From NCBI GenBank assembly GCA_002314195.1, contig DCCQ01000108.1, forward strand, positions 1-31,042: a stretch of DNA of 31,042 nt, written 5' to 3'. A program made the position numbers and the translations under genes. This document shows positions 8,391-16,210 of the stretch, in pieces. Positions within the stretch are counted from its first letter, which is position 1, and every line of letters begins with the position of its first letter. The DNA comes from Bacteroidales bacterium UBA1077 (GTDB lineage: Bacteria; Bacteroidota; Bacteroidia; Bacteroidales; UBA932). The notes under the pieces are model-generated. The model did not search any database. It had not been told where the DNA came from and saw only the letters and a program-made list of their open reading frames with translations.

Positions 8391-9371
8391 ATGAAAGAGA
8401 TAGCAACAATCGGGGTTCTTACGTCTGGAGGTGACGCTCCCGGAATGAATGCATGCATAAGGGCTGTTACCCGTTCGGCAATCTATAACGGATGGAAGGT
8501 CATGGGGATTTACCGAGGCTTTGAAGGCTTGATCAACGGTGATTTCAAGGAGCTTTCCACAGAAAGCGTCAGCAATGTGATCCAGAGGGGAGGCACGATC
8601 CTTAAAACGGCCCGCAGCGCGGATTTTATGACTGTCGAGGGCCGGAAAAAGGCCTATGACAATGTTGTCAAGTTCGGGGTCGATGCCTTGGTCATCATTG
8701 GTGGCAATGGCTCACTGGCAGGAGCGCAAGAGTTTGCTCATGAATATGACATTCCGGTTGTCGGGCTTCCTGGCACCATCGACAACGACCTCTACGGAAC
8801 GGATTCCACAATCGGCTATGACACGGCTCTTAACACTATAGTTGAGTGTGTGGACAAGATCAGGGACACAGCGACATCCCATGACAGGATATTCTTTGTG
8901 GAGGTCATGGGACGTGACGCAGGTTTCCTCGCCCAGAACTCCGCCATCGCCGCGGGAGCGGAGGCCGCCATCATCCCGGAGGATCAGACTGACATCGACC
9001 AGCTTGAGAAATTCATCAGCCACGGCTGCCGCAAGAGCAAGAACAGTTCTATCGTGATCGTCTCTGAAAGCCCGAAAGACGGGGGAGCGATGCACTACGC
9101 CGAAAGGGTAAGGCAGGAATATCCTGAATATGATGTCCGTGTCACCATCCTCGGCCATCTCCAGCGTGGCGGGTGCCCTTCGGCCTACGACAGAATCCTG
9201 GCCAGCCGCCTGGGCTACGCCAGCATCGAAGCCCTTCAGGAAGGCCAGCGGAATATCATGGTGGGAATCGCTAACGATGAGATTGTCTATGTTCCTATCG
9301 GTAAAGCCATCAAACTTGACAAACCTATTGACAAGGAACTCATTAATGTCCTTGGTGTTTTGTCTATCTAA
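8391..9371 (+). CDS. pfkA: ATP-dependent 6-phosphofructokinase
   Basis: A 326-residue PfkA that makes fructose 1,6-bisphosphate in glycolysis. Motifs: LTSGGDAPGMNA (residues 10-21, nucleotide loop), GGNGS (104-108), PGTIDNDLYGTDSTIGYDTA (127-146, catalytic Asp131 in TIDND) and VEVMGRDAGFLA, which binds fructose 6-phosphate. The length is near E. coli PfkA (320). Position 106 is Asn where E. coli has Asp in GGDGS; as I recall, this is common in Bacteroidota PFKs. The Gly after it (position 107) supports ATP rather than pyrophosphate as phosphoryl donor. The hydrolase gene follows after 44 nt and is likely in the same transcript. Confidence 0.96.
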   Translation: MKEIATIGVLTSGGDAPGMNACIRAVTRSAIYNGWKVMGIYRGFEGLINGDFKELSTESVSNVIQRGGTILKTARSADFMTVEGRKKAYDNVVKFGVDALVIIGGNGSLAGAQEFAHEYDIPVVGLPGTIDNDLYGTDSTIGYDTALNTIVECVDKIRDTATSHDRIFFVEVMGRDAGFLAQNSAIAAGAEAAIIPEDQTDIDQLEKFISHGCRKSKNSSIVIVSESPKDGGAMHYAERVRQEYPEYDVRVTILGHLQRGGCPSAYDRILASRLGYASIEALQEGQRNIMVGIANDEIVYVPIGKAIKLDKPIDKELINVLGVLSI

Positions 9372-9415
9372 AAACTTGCGGCAATCCTGGTTTTATGCGT
9401 GATATGCCGTTGTTT

Positions 9416-10708
9416 ATGAGGAAGATTATTGCTGCGTTGGCGGTGATGTTGTCCTTTTCATTCTCGGCTATGTCCCAGACTGGGGCGTGGACGGGCAGGT
9501 TGAAGGTTTCGGGCGTTGAGTTGGAGCTCATATTCAACATTGGGGAAGAGTCTGCCACGCTTGATGTGCCGGATCAGGGAGCCAAGGAGATTCCTGTCGA
9601 AGTGTCTAGGGATGCAGTGGGAGGCATCACTTTGAATGTCCCGGCGATCAACGCTTCGTTCAAGGGACTTTGGGCCGGTAAGATGATAGCGGGGACTTTC
9701 ACACAGCACGGAATGTCTTTCCCGATGACGCTTACGCCGGGTGCGCCGGTCATCAGGCGGCCGCAGACTCCGGTCGGACCTTTCCCTTACGCGACCGAGG
9801 AAGTTTCGTTCACGAACGGTGACGCTGTCCTGAAAGGGACGTTGACGCTTCCCGAAAACTGCGGCAGGAAGACTCCTGTTCTCATTATGGTGACAGGTAG
9901 CGGCCTCCAGAACCGTGACGAGGAGGTGTTCGGCCACAAACCGTTCGCTGTCATCGCGGACGCTTTCGCAAGGGCCGGGATAGCCACGTTGAGGTACGAT
10001 GACAGAGGGTTCGGAGAGTCAACCGGAGATGTTGTCTTTTGCACCACCGAGGATTTGAAGAATGACGCTCTGTCCGGAATCCGGCTTTTGAGGGAGCGGT
10101 TTGACAATGTCGGAGTGCTGGGACACAGCGAGGGAGGCACCATCGCGTTGATGCTTGCCGGCGAGAAACAAGTTGACTTTGCCATAAGCCTCGCCGGGAT
10201 GATAGTCTCAGGAGCCGAGACATTGCTGGCTCAGAACAGACAAGCATGTCAAGCCGTCGGTCTGCCCGAATCTGAGGTTGATGCCTACTGTCGGCTTCTG
10301 TCCGACACCTTTGATGCCATCAAGACGAAGTCACCGCTTCCATCCGCCGGCGACTACAATCTTTCCGCCGACTTGAAGCAGAACTTCCAAACCGCCTTGG
10401 GCCAGTTCCGCACACCATATATGGAATATTTCTTAGGCTTGGATCTGTCCACAAGGCTCTCCGATGTCACATGTCCTGTCATGGCTCTGAATGGCACTAA
10501 AGACTCACAGGTTCAGTGCGACAGGAATCTGGATGTTCTGAGGCTCGGCCTCCCGTCAGGAGGCAAGAACCTCATCAAGGCCGAGGTTGGATTGAACCAC
10601 ATCTTCCAGCACTGCACCACCGGAGCGTTCTCTGAATATAAAGAAATAGAGGAAACCATCTCCCCGGAAGTTCTTTCCGAGATGATCGCCTGGATCAGAG
10701 CGCTCTGA
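9416..10708 (+). CDS. Secreted alpha/beta hydrolase with N-terminal beta domain
   Basis: From the ATG at 9416 the product is 430 residues with a signal peptide (MRKIIAALAVMLSFSFSAMS). Two in-frame ATGs at 9395 and 9404 would put charged and polar residues before it. After a beta-rich domain (about 22-110), the hydrolase fold has the nucleophile Ser238 in GHSEGG, Asp363 in NGTKDSQ and His395 in GLNHIF, a complete Ser-Asp-His triad. The oxyanion segment MVTGSGLQNRDEE is typical of the Bacteroidota 'alpha/beta hydrolase family' peptidase/esterase group. Substrate unknown: esterase or aminoacyl peptidase are both possible. It follows pfkA closely, which suggests co-transcription without implying a shared pathway. 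Confidence 0.88.
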   Translation: MRKIIAALAVMLSFSFSAMSQTGAWTGRLKVSGVELELIFNIGEESATLDVPDQGAKEIPVEVSRDAVGGITLNVPAINASFKGLWAGKMIAGTFTQHGMSFPMTLTPGAPVIRRPQTPVGPFPYATEEVSFTNGDAVLKGTLTLPENCGRKTPVLIMVTGSGLQNRDEEVFGHKPFAVIADAFARAGIATLRYDDRGFGESTGDVVFCTTEDLKNDALSGIRLLRERFDNVGVLGHSEGGTIALMLAGEKQVDFAISLAGMIVSGAETLLAQNRQACQAVGLPESEVDAYCRLLSDTFDAIKTKSPLPSAGDYNLSADLKQNFQTALGQFRTPYMEYFLGLDLSTRLSDVTCPVMALNGTKDSQVQCDRNLDVLRLGLPSGGKNLIKAEVGLNHIFQHCTTGAFSEYKEIEETISPEVLSEMIAWIRAL

Positions 10709-10710
10709 CT

Positions 10711-10843
10711 CCGTGAGTGAAATTCCCGTTCTCGCGCACCGAAGAGGAGTTTCTGTCCTACCGTGCGTTAAAATGCCGGTTTTGCTCACGGCGGTACTTG
10801 CGAATATTCTACCGTGAGTGAGAAGGCAAGGTTGGCGCACGAG
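10711..10843. repeat. Three tandem hairpin repeats (A, B, C), about 50-nt period
   Basis: Three similar units at 10711-10741, 10761-10791 and 10812-10843 each open with CCGTG[A/C]GT and close with G[C/T/G]CAC[C/G] type ends, so each can fold on itself. Unit B pairs CCGTG with CACGG at its ends. The cores between the outer CC and G are all 27 nt long. The spacing is regular (50 and 51 nt). They fill most of the 231-nt gap between the hydrolase and the DUF4476 gene. No T-run follows, so simple terminator function is doubtful. Two further relatives lie at 19043-19077 and 19097-19125. The rest of the gap (10844-10939) shows no clear signal. Confidence 0.7.
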
Positions 10844-10939
10844 GTTCGCACGAGAGAAACACGAGATGAGCGATGTGGTTCATAAAGAAGGGTTTAATTC
10901 CCGAAAAAAGATGTATATTAGCGAACAAAAAGAACTTCT

Positions 10940-11590
10940 ATGCTGAAACTTTTGATATGCGCTGCGTGTGCGCTTGTGTCTTTGTCAGCCAGGGCAGGAT
11001 TTATCGACGGAATCAGAATCGGCGGATGGAACAGGCCGTTTATTGTAACTATTGACAATGAGGATGTCTCCATGCCGGCGACCTCCTGCTTTGTGGCGGG
11101 CCTTTCATCCGGCTATTACACAGTGGAAGTTTATGAGTCACGCCCGACATCCGGCGATAGTGTCTGGAAAGGCAGGCTGATTTACAGCCGGAAGGTCTAT
11201 TACGACGGCATAGGGACAATGGACATCCGTATCGGTGACCGCGCTGACACCGGAGTTGTTCGCCCAGGACGCCGGCCATCGACATTGGGAATGAATGTGA
11301 TGGCAGATGATGTGTTCGAGGATTTCTACCAGAGAGTGAAGAACGAGCCGTTCAGCGATGGGAAGAACAAGTTGCTTGCAACAGCCTTGGCCAGCACCGC
11401 CTTCACTTCGGCGCAATGCGAACGCTTCCTCGACCTTTACACTTTTGATGACGACAAGGTTGAGTTTCTGAAGCTGATCTACCCCAATGTGGTTGACAAG
11501 GAGGCGTTTTTCAGGGTCATCGACAAACTGACCTTCATCAGTAGCCGCGACAAGGTCCGGGATTTCATTCGGGCCTATGGTGGAAACTGA
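10940..11590 (+). CDS. Exported DUF4476 domain protein
   Basis: A 216-residue protein with a signal peptide (residues 1-19, LSARA). The N-terminal half (about 25-105) is a beta-rich domain with IVTIDNED and YTVEVYES segments. The C-terminal part (about 123-214) is helical and matches DUF4476: F-x(6)-F-x-D-x-K, then TSAQCERFLDLYTFDDDKVEFLK, then YPNVVDKEAFF and a final YI/FI-like helix. The domain is common in Bacteroidota exported proteins and has no assigned function. It has its own start after the hairpin array and is followed by a 202-nt gap, so it is probably monocistronic. Confidence 0.75.
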   Translation: MLKLLICAACALVSLSARAGFIDGIRIGGWNRPFIVTIDNEDVSMPATSCFVAGLSSGYYTVEVYESRPTSGDSVWKGRLIYSRKVYYDGIGTMDIRIGDRADTGVVRPGRRPSTLGMNVMADDVFEDFYQRVKNEPFSDGKNKLLATALASTAFTSAQCERFLDLYTFDDDKVEFLKLIYPNVVDKEAFFRVIDKLTFISSRDKVRDFIRAYGGN

Positions 11591-11710
11591 CAGCGGACAT
11601 TCCTGAAAATGAAATCACCGCCGGTCGTGAGCCGCTGGGTGTCATAGTCGGTGCCATAGCCGGTGTGCCATTGTCTTTGTCCGAACATTACATTATCGGC
11701 ATAAATTTAC

Positions 11711-11718
11711 TATTTTTG
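11711..11718 (+). promoter_or_regulatory. -7 box of a candidate promoter for the M13 peptidase gene
   Basis: TATTTTTG fits the Bacteroidota -7 consensus exactly. No TTTG lies at the usual 19-21 nt upstream; the nearest is at 11676-11679, too far. If it is used, the transcript would begin near 11725 and carry a leader of about 70 nt that contains the hairpin at 11729-11762. The preceding part of the gap (11591-11710) shows nothing I recognise. Confidence 0.4.
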
Positions 11719-11728
11719 TCGTCACGAA

Positions 11729-11762
11729 CCTTGGTGCGGGGAAATGTGCCGCAGAACCAAGG
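11729..11762 (+). other. 5' leader hairpin before the M13 peptidase gene
   Basis: CCTTGGT (11729-11735) pairs with ACCAAGG (11756-11762), and inside it GCGG (11736-11739) pairs with CCGC (11749-11752), leaving a three-base bulge on the right arm. The loop is 9 nt. It lies between the candidate -7 box and the ATG, 30 nt before the start codon. Its inner layout resembles the 27-nt hairpin repeats elsewhere in the window, but the match is weaker. Confidence 0.5.
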
Positions 11763-11792
11763 GGGCGGAATGAATGAATATATTCATGGAAT

Positions 11793-13811
11793 ATGAAAAA
11801 AAGTTTTGTGATCATGGCTTCAGTGCTTGCGATGGCGGCCTGTGGCCCTAAACAGCAGGTTGAGAAGGTTCCGGCCATTGACCTTGCGAACCTTGACACG
11901 ACCGTCTCTCCGGCGGTGGATTTCTACCAGTTTTCCACAGGCGGATGGCAGAAAAACAACCCTTTGAAGCCTGAATATGCCCGTTTCGGCTCTTTCGATC
12001 AGCTGAGGGAGAACAACGTTAAGAGGCTCAATGACTTGTTTGCGGAGATGGGGACACTGAAGACGGAAAAGGGGACGGTCGAGCAGAAGATCTCCGACCT
12101 TTACAAGCAGGGACTCGACTCCACAAGGCTGAATGCCGAGGGCGCGGCCCCATTGAAGAAATATGTCGATGAGATCTACGCCGCGGCTGACAAGGAAGCC
12201 CTCGTGAAGATCATCGCAGGGCTGCACAACGTCTCCGAGAGTTCGTTCTTCGGGGCTTACGTGATGTCAGACCTGGCCGACAGCGACAACCAGATCCTTT
12301 ACCTTGGACAGGGCGGACTCGGAATCGGTGACCGTGATTATTATGTCGAGGCCGAGAACGCCGCGATCAAGGAAGGTTACCGTAATTTCCTGGCCAAGGT
12401 GTTCACACTGACTGGAATCGCCGAGCCGGAGAAAGCGGCCGCCAACGCACTTGCCGTGGAGGATGTGCTCGCCACGAACTCCTGGACCAGCGTGCAGGAA
12501 AGAGACATCCAGGCTCAGTACAATCCTTGCAGCACCGAGGACTTGATCAAGAACTATCCCGGATTCGACTGGAAACTCTACTTCGGGACCAGAGGAATCG
12601 CTGACCAGCAGAAGCTTATTGTCGCCGAGCCTTCTTTCTTCAAGGCTTTCTGTGAATATTTCGGCGGAGCGGACCTCGCTGTCCTGAAGGACTATGTCGC
12701 CGGCCAGCTCATCCAGGGCGCGACCGGATCCCTAAGCGACGACTTCTACACCGCGTCATTCGACTTCTTCAGCACCCAGATGTCCGGAATCAAGGAGCAG
12801 AAACCTCGCTGGAAGAGGGCGATGCAGGTTCCGAACAGCATCCTCGGAGAGGCTGTCGGCAAGATGTACGTGGCTAAATACTTCCCGGAGTCCTCTAAGA
12901 CAAAGATGCTTGATCTCGTGGAGAACCTCAAGAAAGCATTCAGCCAGCACATCGACGAACTGGATTGGATGAGCGATTCCACAAAGACCAAGGCCCACGA
13001 GAAACTGGACAACTTCACTGTGAAGATCGGCTATCCGGACAAGTGGAAGGATTACTCAACCCTTGACATCGATCCCGAGAAGAGCTACTACGAGAACCTT
13101 CGCGCGGCAGGCGCATGGTACACAGCCGACAACATATCAAAACTCGGCCAGCCGACCGACAAGACCGAGTGGGGGATGTCTCCTCAGACTGTCAACGCCT
13201 ACTATAATCCTACGACCAACGAAATCTGCTTCCCTGCGGCCATCCTTCAGCCTCCGTTCTTCAACGCTGACGCTGACGATGCGGTCAACTACGGCGGGAT
13301 AGGAGTCGTGATCGGCCACGAGATGTCCCACGGATTCGACGACCAGGGCCGTCTCTTCGACAAGGACGGGAATATGGCAGACTGGTGGACCGCCGAGGAT
13401 GCCGAGAAGTTCAACGCAAAGGCTCAGGTGCTTGTCGCTCAGTTCGATGAGGTTGAGGTCGTGCCTGGTGTTCATGCCAACGGACAGCTTTCGCTCGGTG
13501 AGAACATCGGTGACCACGGAGGACTCAGCATCTCGTTCACAGCCATGCAGAACGCCAATGCCGGCAAGAACATCGGCCTTATTGACGGCTTCACTCCGGA
13601 GCAGAGGTTCTACCTCTCCTACGGTGCCATCTGGGCCCAGAACATCACCGATGAGGAAAAGGTTCGTCTGACCAAGCTTGATGTCCACTCTCTTGCCGTG
13701 AACCGTGTGAACGTTTCCTTAAGGAATTTCCAGACATTCTTCGATGCTTTCGGAATCAAGGAAGGCGATCCGATGTGGCGTCCCGAGAGCGAAAGAGTCC
13801 ACATCTGGTAA
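11793..13811 (+). CDS. pepO: M13 (neprilysin/PepO-like) zinc metallopeptidase, lipoprotein
   Basis: A 672-residue M13 endopeptidase for oligopeptides, anchored by a lipid: MKKSFVIMASVLAMAAC is a lipoprotein signal with lipobox MAAC. The N-terminal M13 region begins with DTTVSPAVDFYQFSTGGW (about residues 34-51), the usual start of the mature domain. The zinc site is HEMSH at 509-513 with Glu570 and Asp574 in ENIGDHGG. NAYYNPTTNEICFPAAILQ is the substrate-binding strand, and the end, with NVSLRNFQTFFDAFGIKEGD and a terminal W, is complete. The length is typical. The start codon is embedded in ggaatATG. It is the third exported or lipid-anchored peptidase in the window, after the S8 and M3 enzymes. 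Confidence 0.95.
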   Translation: MKKSFVIMASVLAMAACGPKQQVEKVPAIDLANLDTTVSPAVDFYQFSTGGWQKNNPLKPEYARFGSFDQLRENNVKRLNDLFAEMGTLKTEKGTVEQKISDLYKQGLDSTRLNAEGAAPLKKYVDEIYAAADKEALVKIIAGLHNVSESSFFGAYVMSDLADSDNQILYLGQGGLGIGDRDYYVEAENAAIKEGYRNFLAKVFTLTGIAEPEKAAANALAVEDVLATNSWTSVQERDIQAQYNPCSTEDLIKNYPGFDWKLYFGTRGIADQQKLIVAEPSFFKAFCEYFGGADLAVLKDYVAGQLIQGATGSLSDDFYTASFDFFSTQMSGIKEQKPRWKRAMQVPNSILGEAVGKMYVAKYFPESSKTKMLDLVENLKKAFSQHIDELDWMSDSTKTKAHEKLDNFTVKIGYPDKWKDYSTLDIDPEKSYYENLRAAGAWYTADNISKLGQPTDKTEWGMSPQTVNAYYNPTTNEICFPAAILQPPFFNADADDAVNYGGIGVVIGHEMSHGFDDQGRLFDKDGNMADWWTAEDAEKFNAKAQVLVAQFDEVEVVPGVHANGQLSLGENIGDHGGLSISFTAMQNANAGKNIGLIDGFTPEQRFYLSYGAIWAQNITDEEKVRLTKLDVHSLAVNRVNVSLRNFQTFFDAFGIKEGDPMWRPESERVHIW

Positions 13812-13919
13812 AATTTTCAATCGGGATAGGTCCGGAATATTCATTACGAACATTCGGAAGTTGTGAAGCGGCTTCAGTGGCCTGTTCCGGCATAAGCATA
13901 TTCATAAAGGAATAATTTT

Positions 13920-15089
13920 TTGGACGCGTCAAGGTTCATAGCCGGACGCCTCCGTTTCGGGGGGAGGATAGCGATGGTTTCCATCGCTGTCTCTTTCCTC
14001 ATCATGATTGTCTCCGTCTCCGTCTCGTCAGGGTTCAGGAACGAGATCAGGGACGGAATTTCCGACCTTACCGGAGACGTGCAGCTGATGCCGGTGGACA
14101 TGAACTACATCAGCGAGTCGTCTCCGATTTCTGTCAACCAAAGTTTCATGCCTGACATAGAGGCGATTCCTGAGGTGAAGAGCGTCACTCCGGCGGTTTA
14201 CCGCGCTGGAATCGTCAAGAAAGGGGAGAGCATCCACGGCGTGCTGTTCAAAGGGACTCCAAGAGAGGAATCTGATTCCGTGAAACTGGGAGTCTCGATT
14301 CCGGTCCGTCTGTCCGATCTGCTCGGCCTCGAGGTAGGTGACAAGCTGCTGACCTATTTTGTCGGAGAAAAGGTCAAGGTCCGCAACTTCAACATCACCG
14401 GTGTCTATGAGGGCGTGATGGACGGGACGGACAACATTGTGGTCCTTGCTGACATCGCTGATCTCCAACGGCTTGACGGATGGACTTCCGATGAGGCTTC
14501 CGTTCTGGAACTGACTCTGGCTCCGGGAGCCAAGACCGATGCGGGAATGCGCGCCGTCACGGACGAGGTCGGCCACATCGCCTTGCAGAAGATAGGAGAG
14601 GACGACGACACCTTGGTCGCCACCTCGGTCATCAGCCGCTACCCACAGATTTTCGACTGGCTGAACCTTATCGACTTCAATGTCCTGTTCATTCTTGTCC
14701 TGATGACGATTGTGGCGGGATTCAACATGATATCAGGTCTGCTTATAATGCTGTTCAGGAACATATCCACAATCGGTACGCTCAAGTCCTTGGGCATGAC
14801 CGACAAGGCCATCGCCAAAGTTTTCCTCAGGGTCGCTTCCAACATCGTGTTCAAGGGAATGCTGACTGGCAACGGCGTCGCCTTGCTGTTGTGCGGAATC
14901 CAGAAATGGACCCACGTCCTGAAACTCAACCCTGAGAACTATTTCGTGCCGTTTGTTCCGGTGCACCTTAATCTACCTGCGGTGCTTGCCGCTGATGTGA
15001 CAGCCTGGTTGGTCATCATGCTCTTCCTCCTGATTCCTTGCCTTTTCATCTCCAGAGTCGATCCGGCTCAGACTGTCAGGGCTCAGTAG
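13920..15089 (+). CDS. LolC/E-like ABC transporter permease (FtsX/MacB superfamily)
   Basis: 389 residues from a TTG at 13920. An in-frame stop at 13905 rules out a longer form, and the next ATG (13975) would remove the conserved cytoplasmic start RFIAGRLRFGG. One N-terminal membrane segment (about 17-38) is followed by a periplasmic MacB-like domain (about 40-260). The FtsX domain comes last, with three C-terminal segments: NVLFILVLMTIVAGFNMISG, the region after FLRVASNIVFKG, and AWLVIMLFLLIPCLFIS. The motif STIGTLKSLGM is typical of this class. A likely role is lipoprotein release or another envelope ABC function; no ATPase gene is present here. The preceding gap (13812-13919) holds two GAATAT-type motifs and no clear promoter. 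The last 117 bp overlap the convergent transglycosylase gene. Confidence 0.88.
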   Translation: MDASRFIAGRLRFGGRIAMVSIAVSFLIMIVSVSVSSGFRNEIRDGISDLTGDVQLMPVDMNYISESSPISVNQSFMPDIEAIPEVKSVTPAVYRAGIVKKGESIHGVLFKGTPREESDSVKLGVSIPVRLSDLLGLEVGDKLLTYFVGEKVKVRNFNITGVYEGVMDGTDNIVVLADIADLQRLDGWTSDEASVLELTLAPGAKTDAGMRAVTDEVGHIALQKIGEDDDTLVATSVISRYPQIFDWLNLIDFNVLFILVLMTIVAGFNMISGLLIMLFRNISTIGTLKSLGMTDKAIAKVFLRVASNIVFKGMLTGNGVALLLCGIQKWTHVLKLNPENYFVPFVPVHLNLPAVLAADVTAWLVIMLFLLIPCLFISRVDPAQTVRAQ

Positions 15090-16208
15090 AATCCGCTCGA
15101 CATCTTCCGTCTCCTCGATCATCACCAGCACAGTGTCGGTTGGCTGGACCTTGTAGCGTGGTTGAGTGCCATTGAATATGTCGTACTGGTTCAGGACTGC
15201 CTTGACATAGGCGACCGTCTCCTTTCCTTTGAACTTCCCGTGCCTGACATCCTCCACGAGCAGTATTGAATCTTGACTCATCTGAGGCAGGACCGTGCAG
15301 AGGCTCTCCCAGGTTCCTGTGTCGATACCTTGCGCCCGCGCCAGTTTTATGCAGTCGTAAATACGCCCCTCTCCGGCGTTGTAGGCGGCCAGTGTGAATT
15401 TGACAAGCTCGTTGTCATTGGCGGCCGTGTCCCTGAACTTGCTTTGAAGCCTGGAGATGTAGGAAGCTCCAGCCTCTATGTTCTCTTTTGGGTCAAGAAG
15501 ATTCTCGATTTCGTAGCGGTCAGCTGTCCTGGGCATCATCTGCATGAGTCCGAATGCCCCCCGCTGTGAATTAGCCTGAATCCGAAACCGGGACTCGCTC
15601 CAGATCAGGGCGGCGAACATCTTCCAGTTCCATCCGATCCGCTTGGCGTTTTCCTTGATCAGACCATCGTATGGGCTTATGATGGCAGGATCCCTTCTGG
15701 CTCCTTTCCGGTAGGGGTTGTAGCCATGGAAAAATCGGGAGATCATGCCGGCATATTCATTGGAACCTTTGAAATTGTTGAGCCAGCGGATGATTTCCTT
15801 CTGTTTTTTTTTGTCTGTCGCCATTACCCATGAGACCGGCACGTCACCTAAAGGAAACGTCATGAATCCTTCCTGCTCGGGAATCTCTTCTGATGGCAGG
15901 GCCAGTATGTCGATGTCGCCTGTCATGAGCGAGTCAAGATAAGAGCCGTCGTCGGTGGTCAGGAAAATTCTTACAGAGTCTTCCAGGTAGTCGGCCAGTC
16001 TTCCCGCCATTTCATAGCAGTATCCGGTCTGATAGCCGTCTGACAACTTGTCCTCCAGTTTCAGGGCACAGCGTATCATGTCGTCACTGAAGATGTCCTT
16101 TGTTTCGCCGGAGTTTCTGTTAAGTTCGCTGAAAGGAATGATGAGAAGCACCAACAGTGTTGGTATCAAGTACTTGAAAAACTTCTTTGTGATTCTTTTC
16201 AGCCCCAT
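14973..16208 (-). CDS. MltF-like membrane-bound lytic transglycosylase with solute-binding domain
   Basis: 411 residues from the ATG at 16208. A longer open frame exists to 16382 but runs in antisense register through the porin tail and is Arg-rich and unnatural. A membrane anchor (about 12-26) is followed by a reduced periplasmic solute-binding domain (about 35-160), then the SLT domain (about 175-330) with catalytic Glu205 in WSESRF, GAFGLMQMMP and FTLAAYNAGEG. It cleaves peptidoglycan glycan strands, as MltF does. The start is 2 nt after the porin stop, so the two are translationally coupled. The last 39 residues are encoded antisense to the final membrane segment of the permease, are polar (EEEHDDQ) and look unlike a conserved end. 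Either the overlap is real or an upstream frameshift removed the true stop. Confidence 0.9.
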   Translation of the reverse strand: MGLKRITKKFFKYLIPTLLVLLIIPFSELNRNSGETKDIFSDDMIRCALKLEDKLSDGYQTGYCYEMAGRLADYLEDSVRIFLTTDDGSYLDSLMTGDIDILALPSEEIPEQEGFMTFPLGDVPVSWVMATDKKKQKEIIRWLNNFKGSNEYAGMISRFFHGYNPYRKGARRDPAIISPYDGLIKENAKRIGWNWKMFAALIWSESRFRIQANSQRGAFGLMQMMPRTADRYEIENLLDPKENIEAGASYISRLQSKFRDTAANDNELVKFTLAAYNAGEGRIYDCIKLARAQGIDTGTWESLCTVLPQMSQDSILLVEDVRHGKFKGKETVAYVKAVLNQYDIFNGTQPRYKVQPTDTVLVMIEETEDVERILLSPDSLSRIDSGDEKARNQEEEHDDQPGCHISGKHRR

Positions 16209-16210
16209 GG

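Noticed and set aside
8494..8710. Asn in the PfkA GGNGS motif as a sign of a defective or PPi-dependent enzyme
   Set aside because: As I recall, the same Asn is common in Bacteroidota PfkA, and the following Gly is the ATP-type residue; all other catalytic residues are present.
10711..10843. Reading the three-unit array as a CRISPR
   Set aside because: Units are imperfect, self-complementary and spaced by only about 20 nt of unrelated sequence; there are no cas genes and only three units.
10873..11055. 60-residue open frame before and over the DUF4476 gene
   Set aside because: Overlaps the signal peptide of the DUF4476 protein in another frame and has no features of its own.
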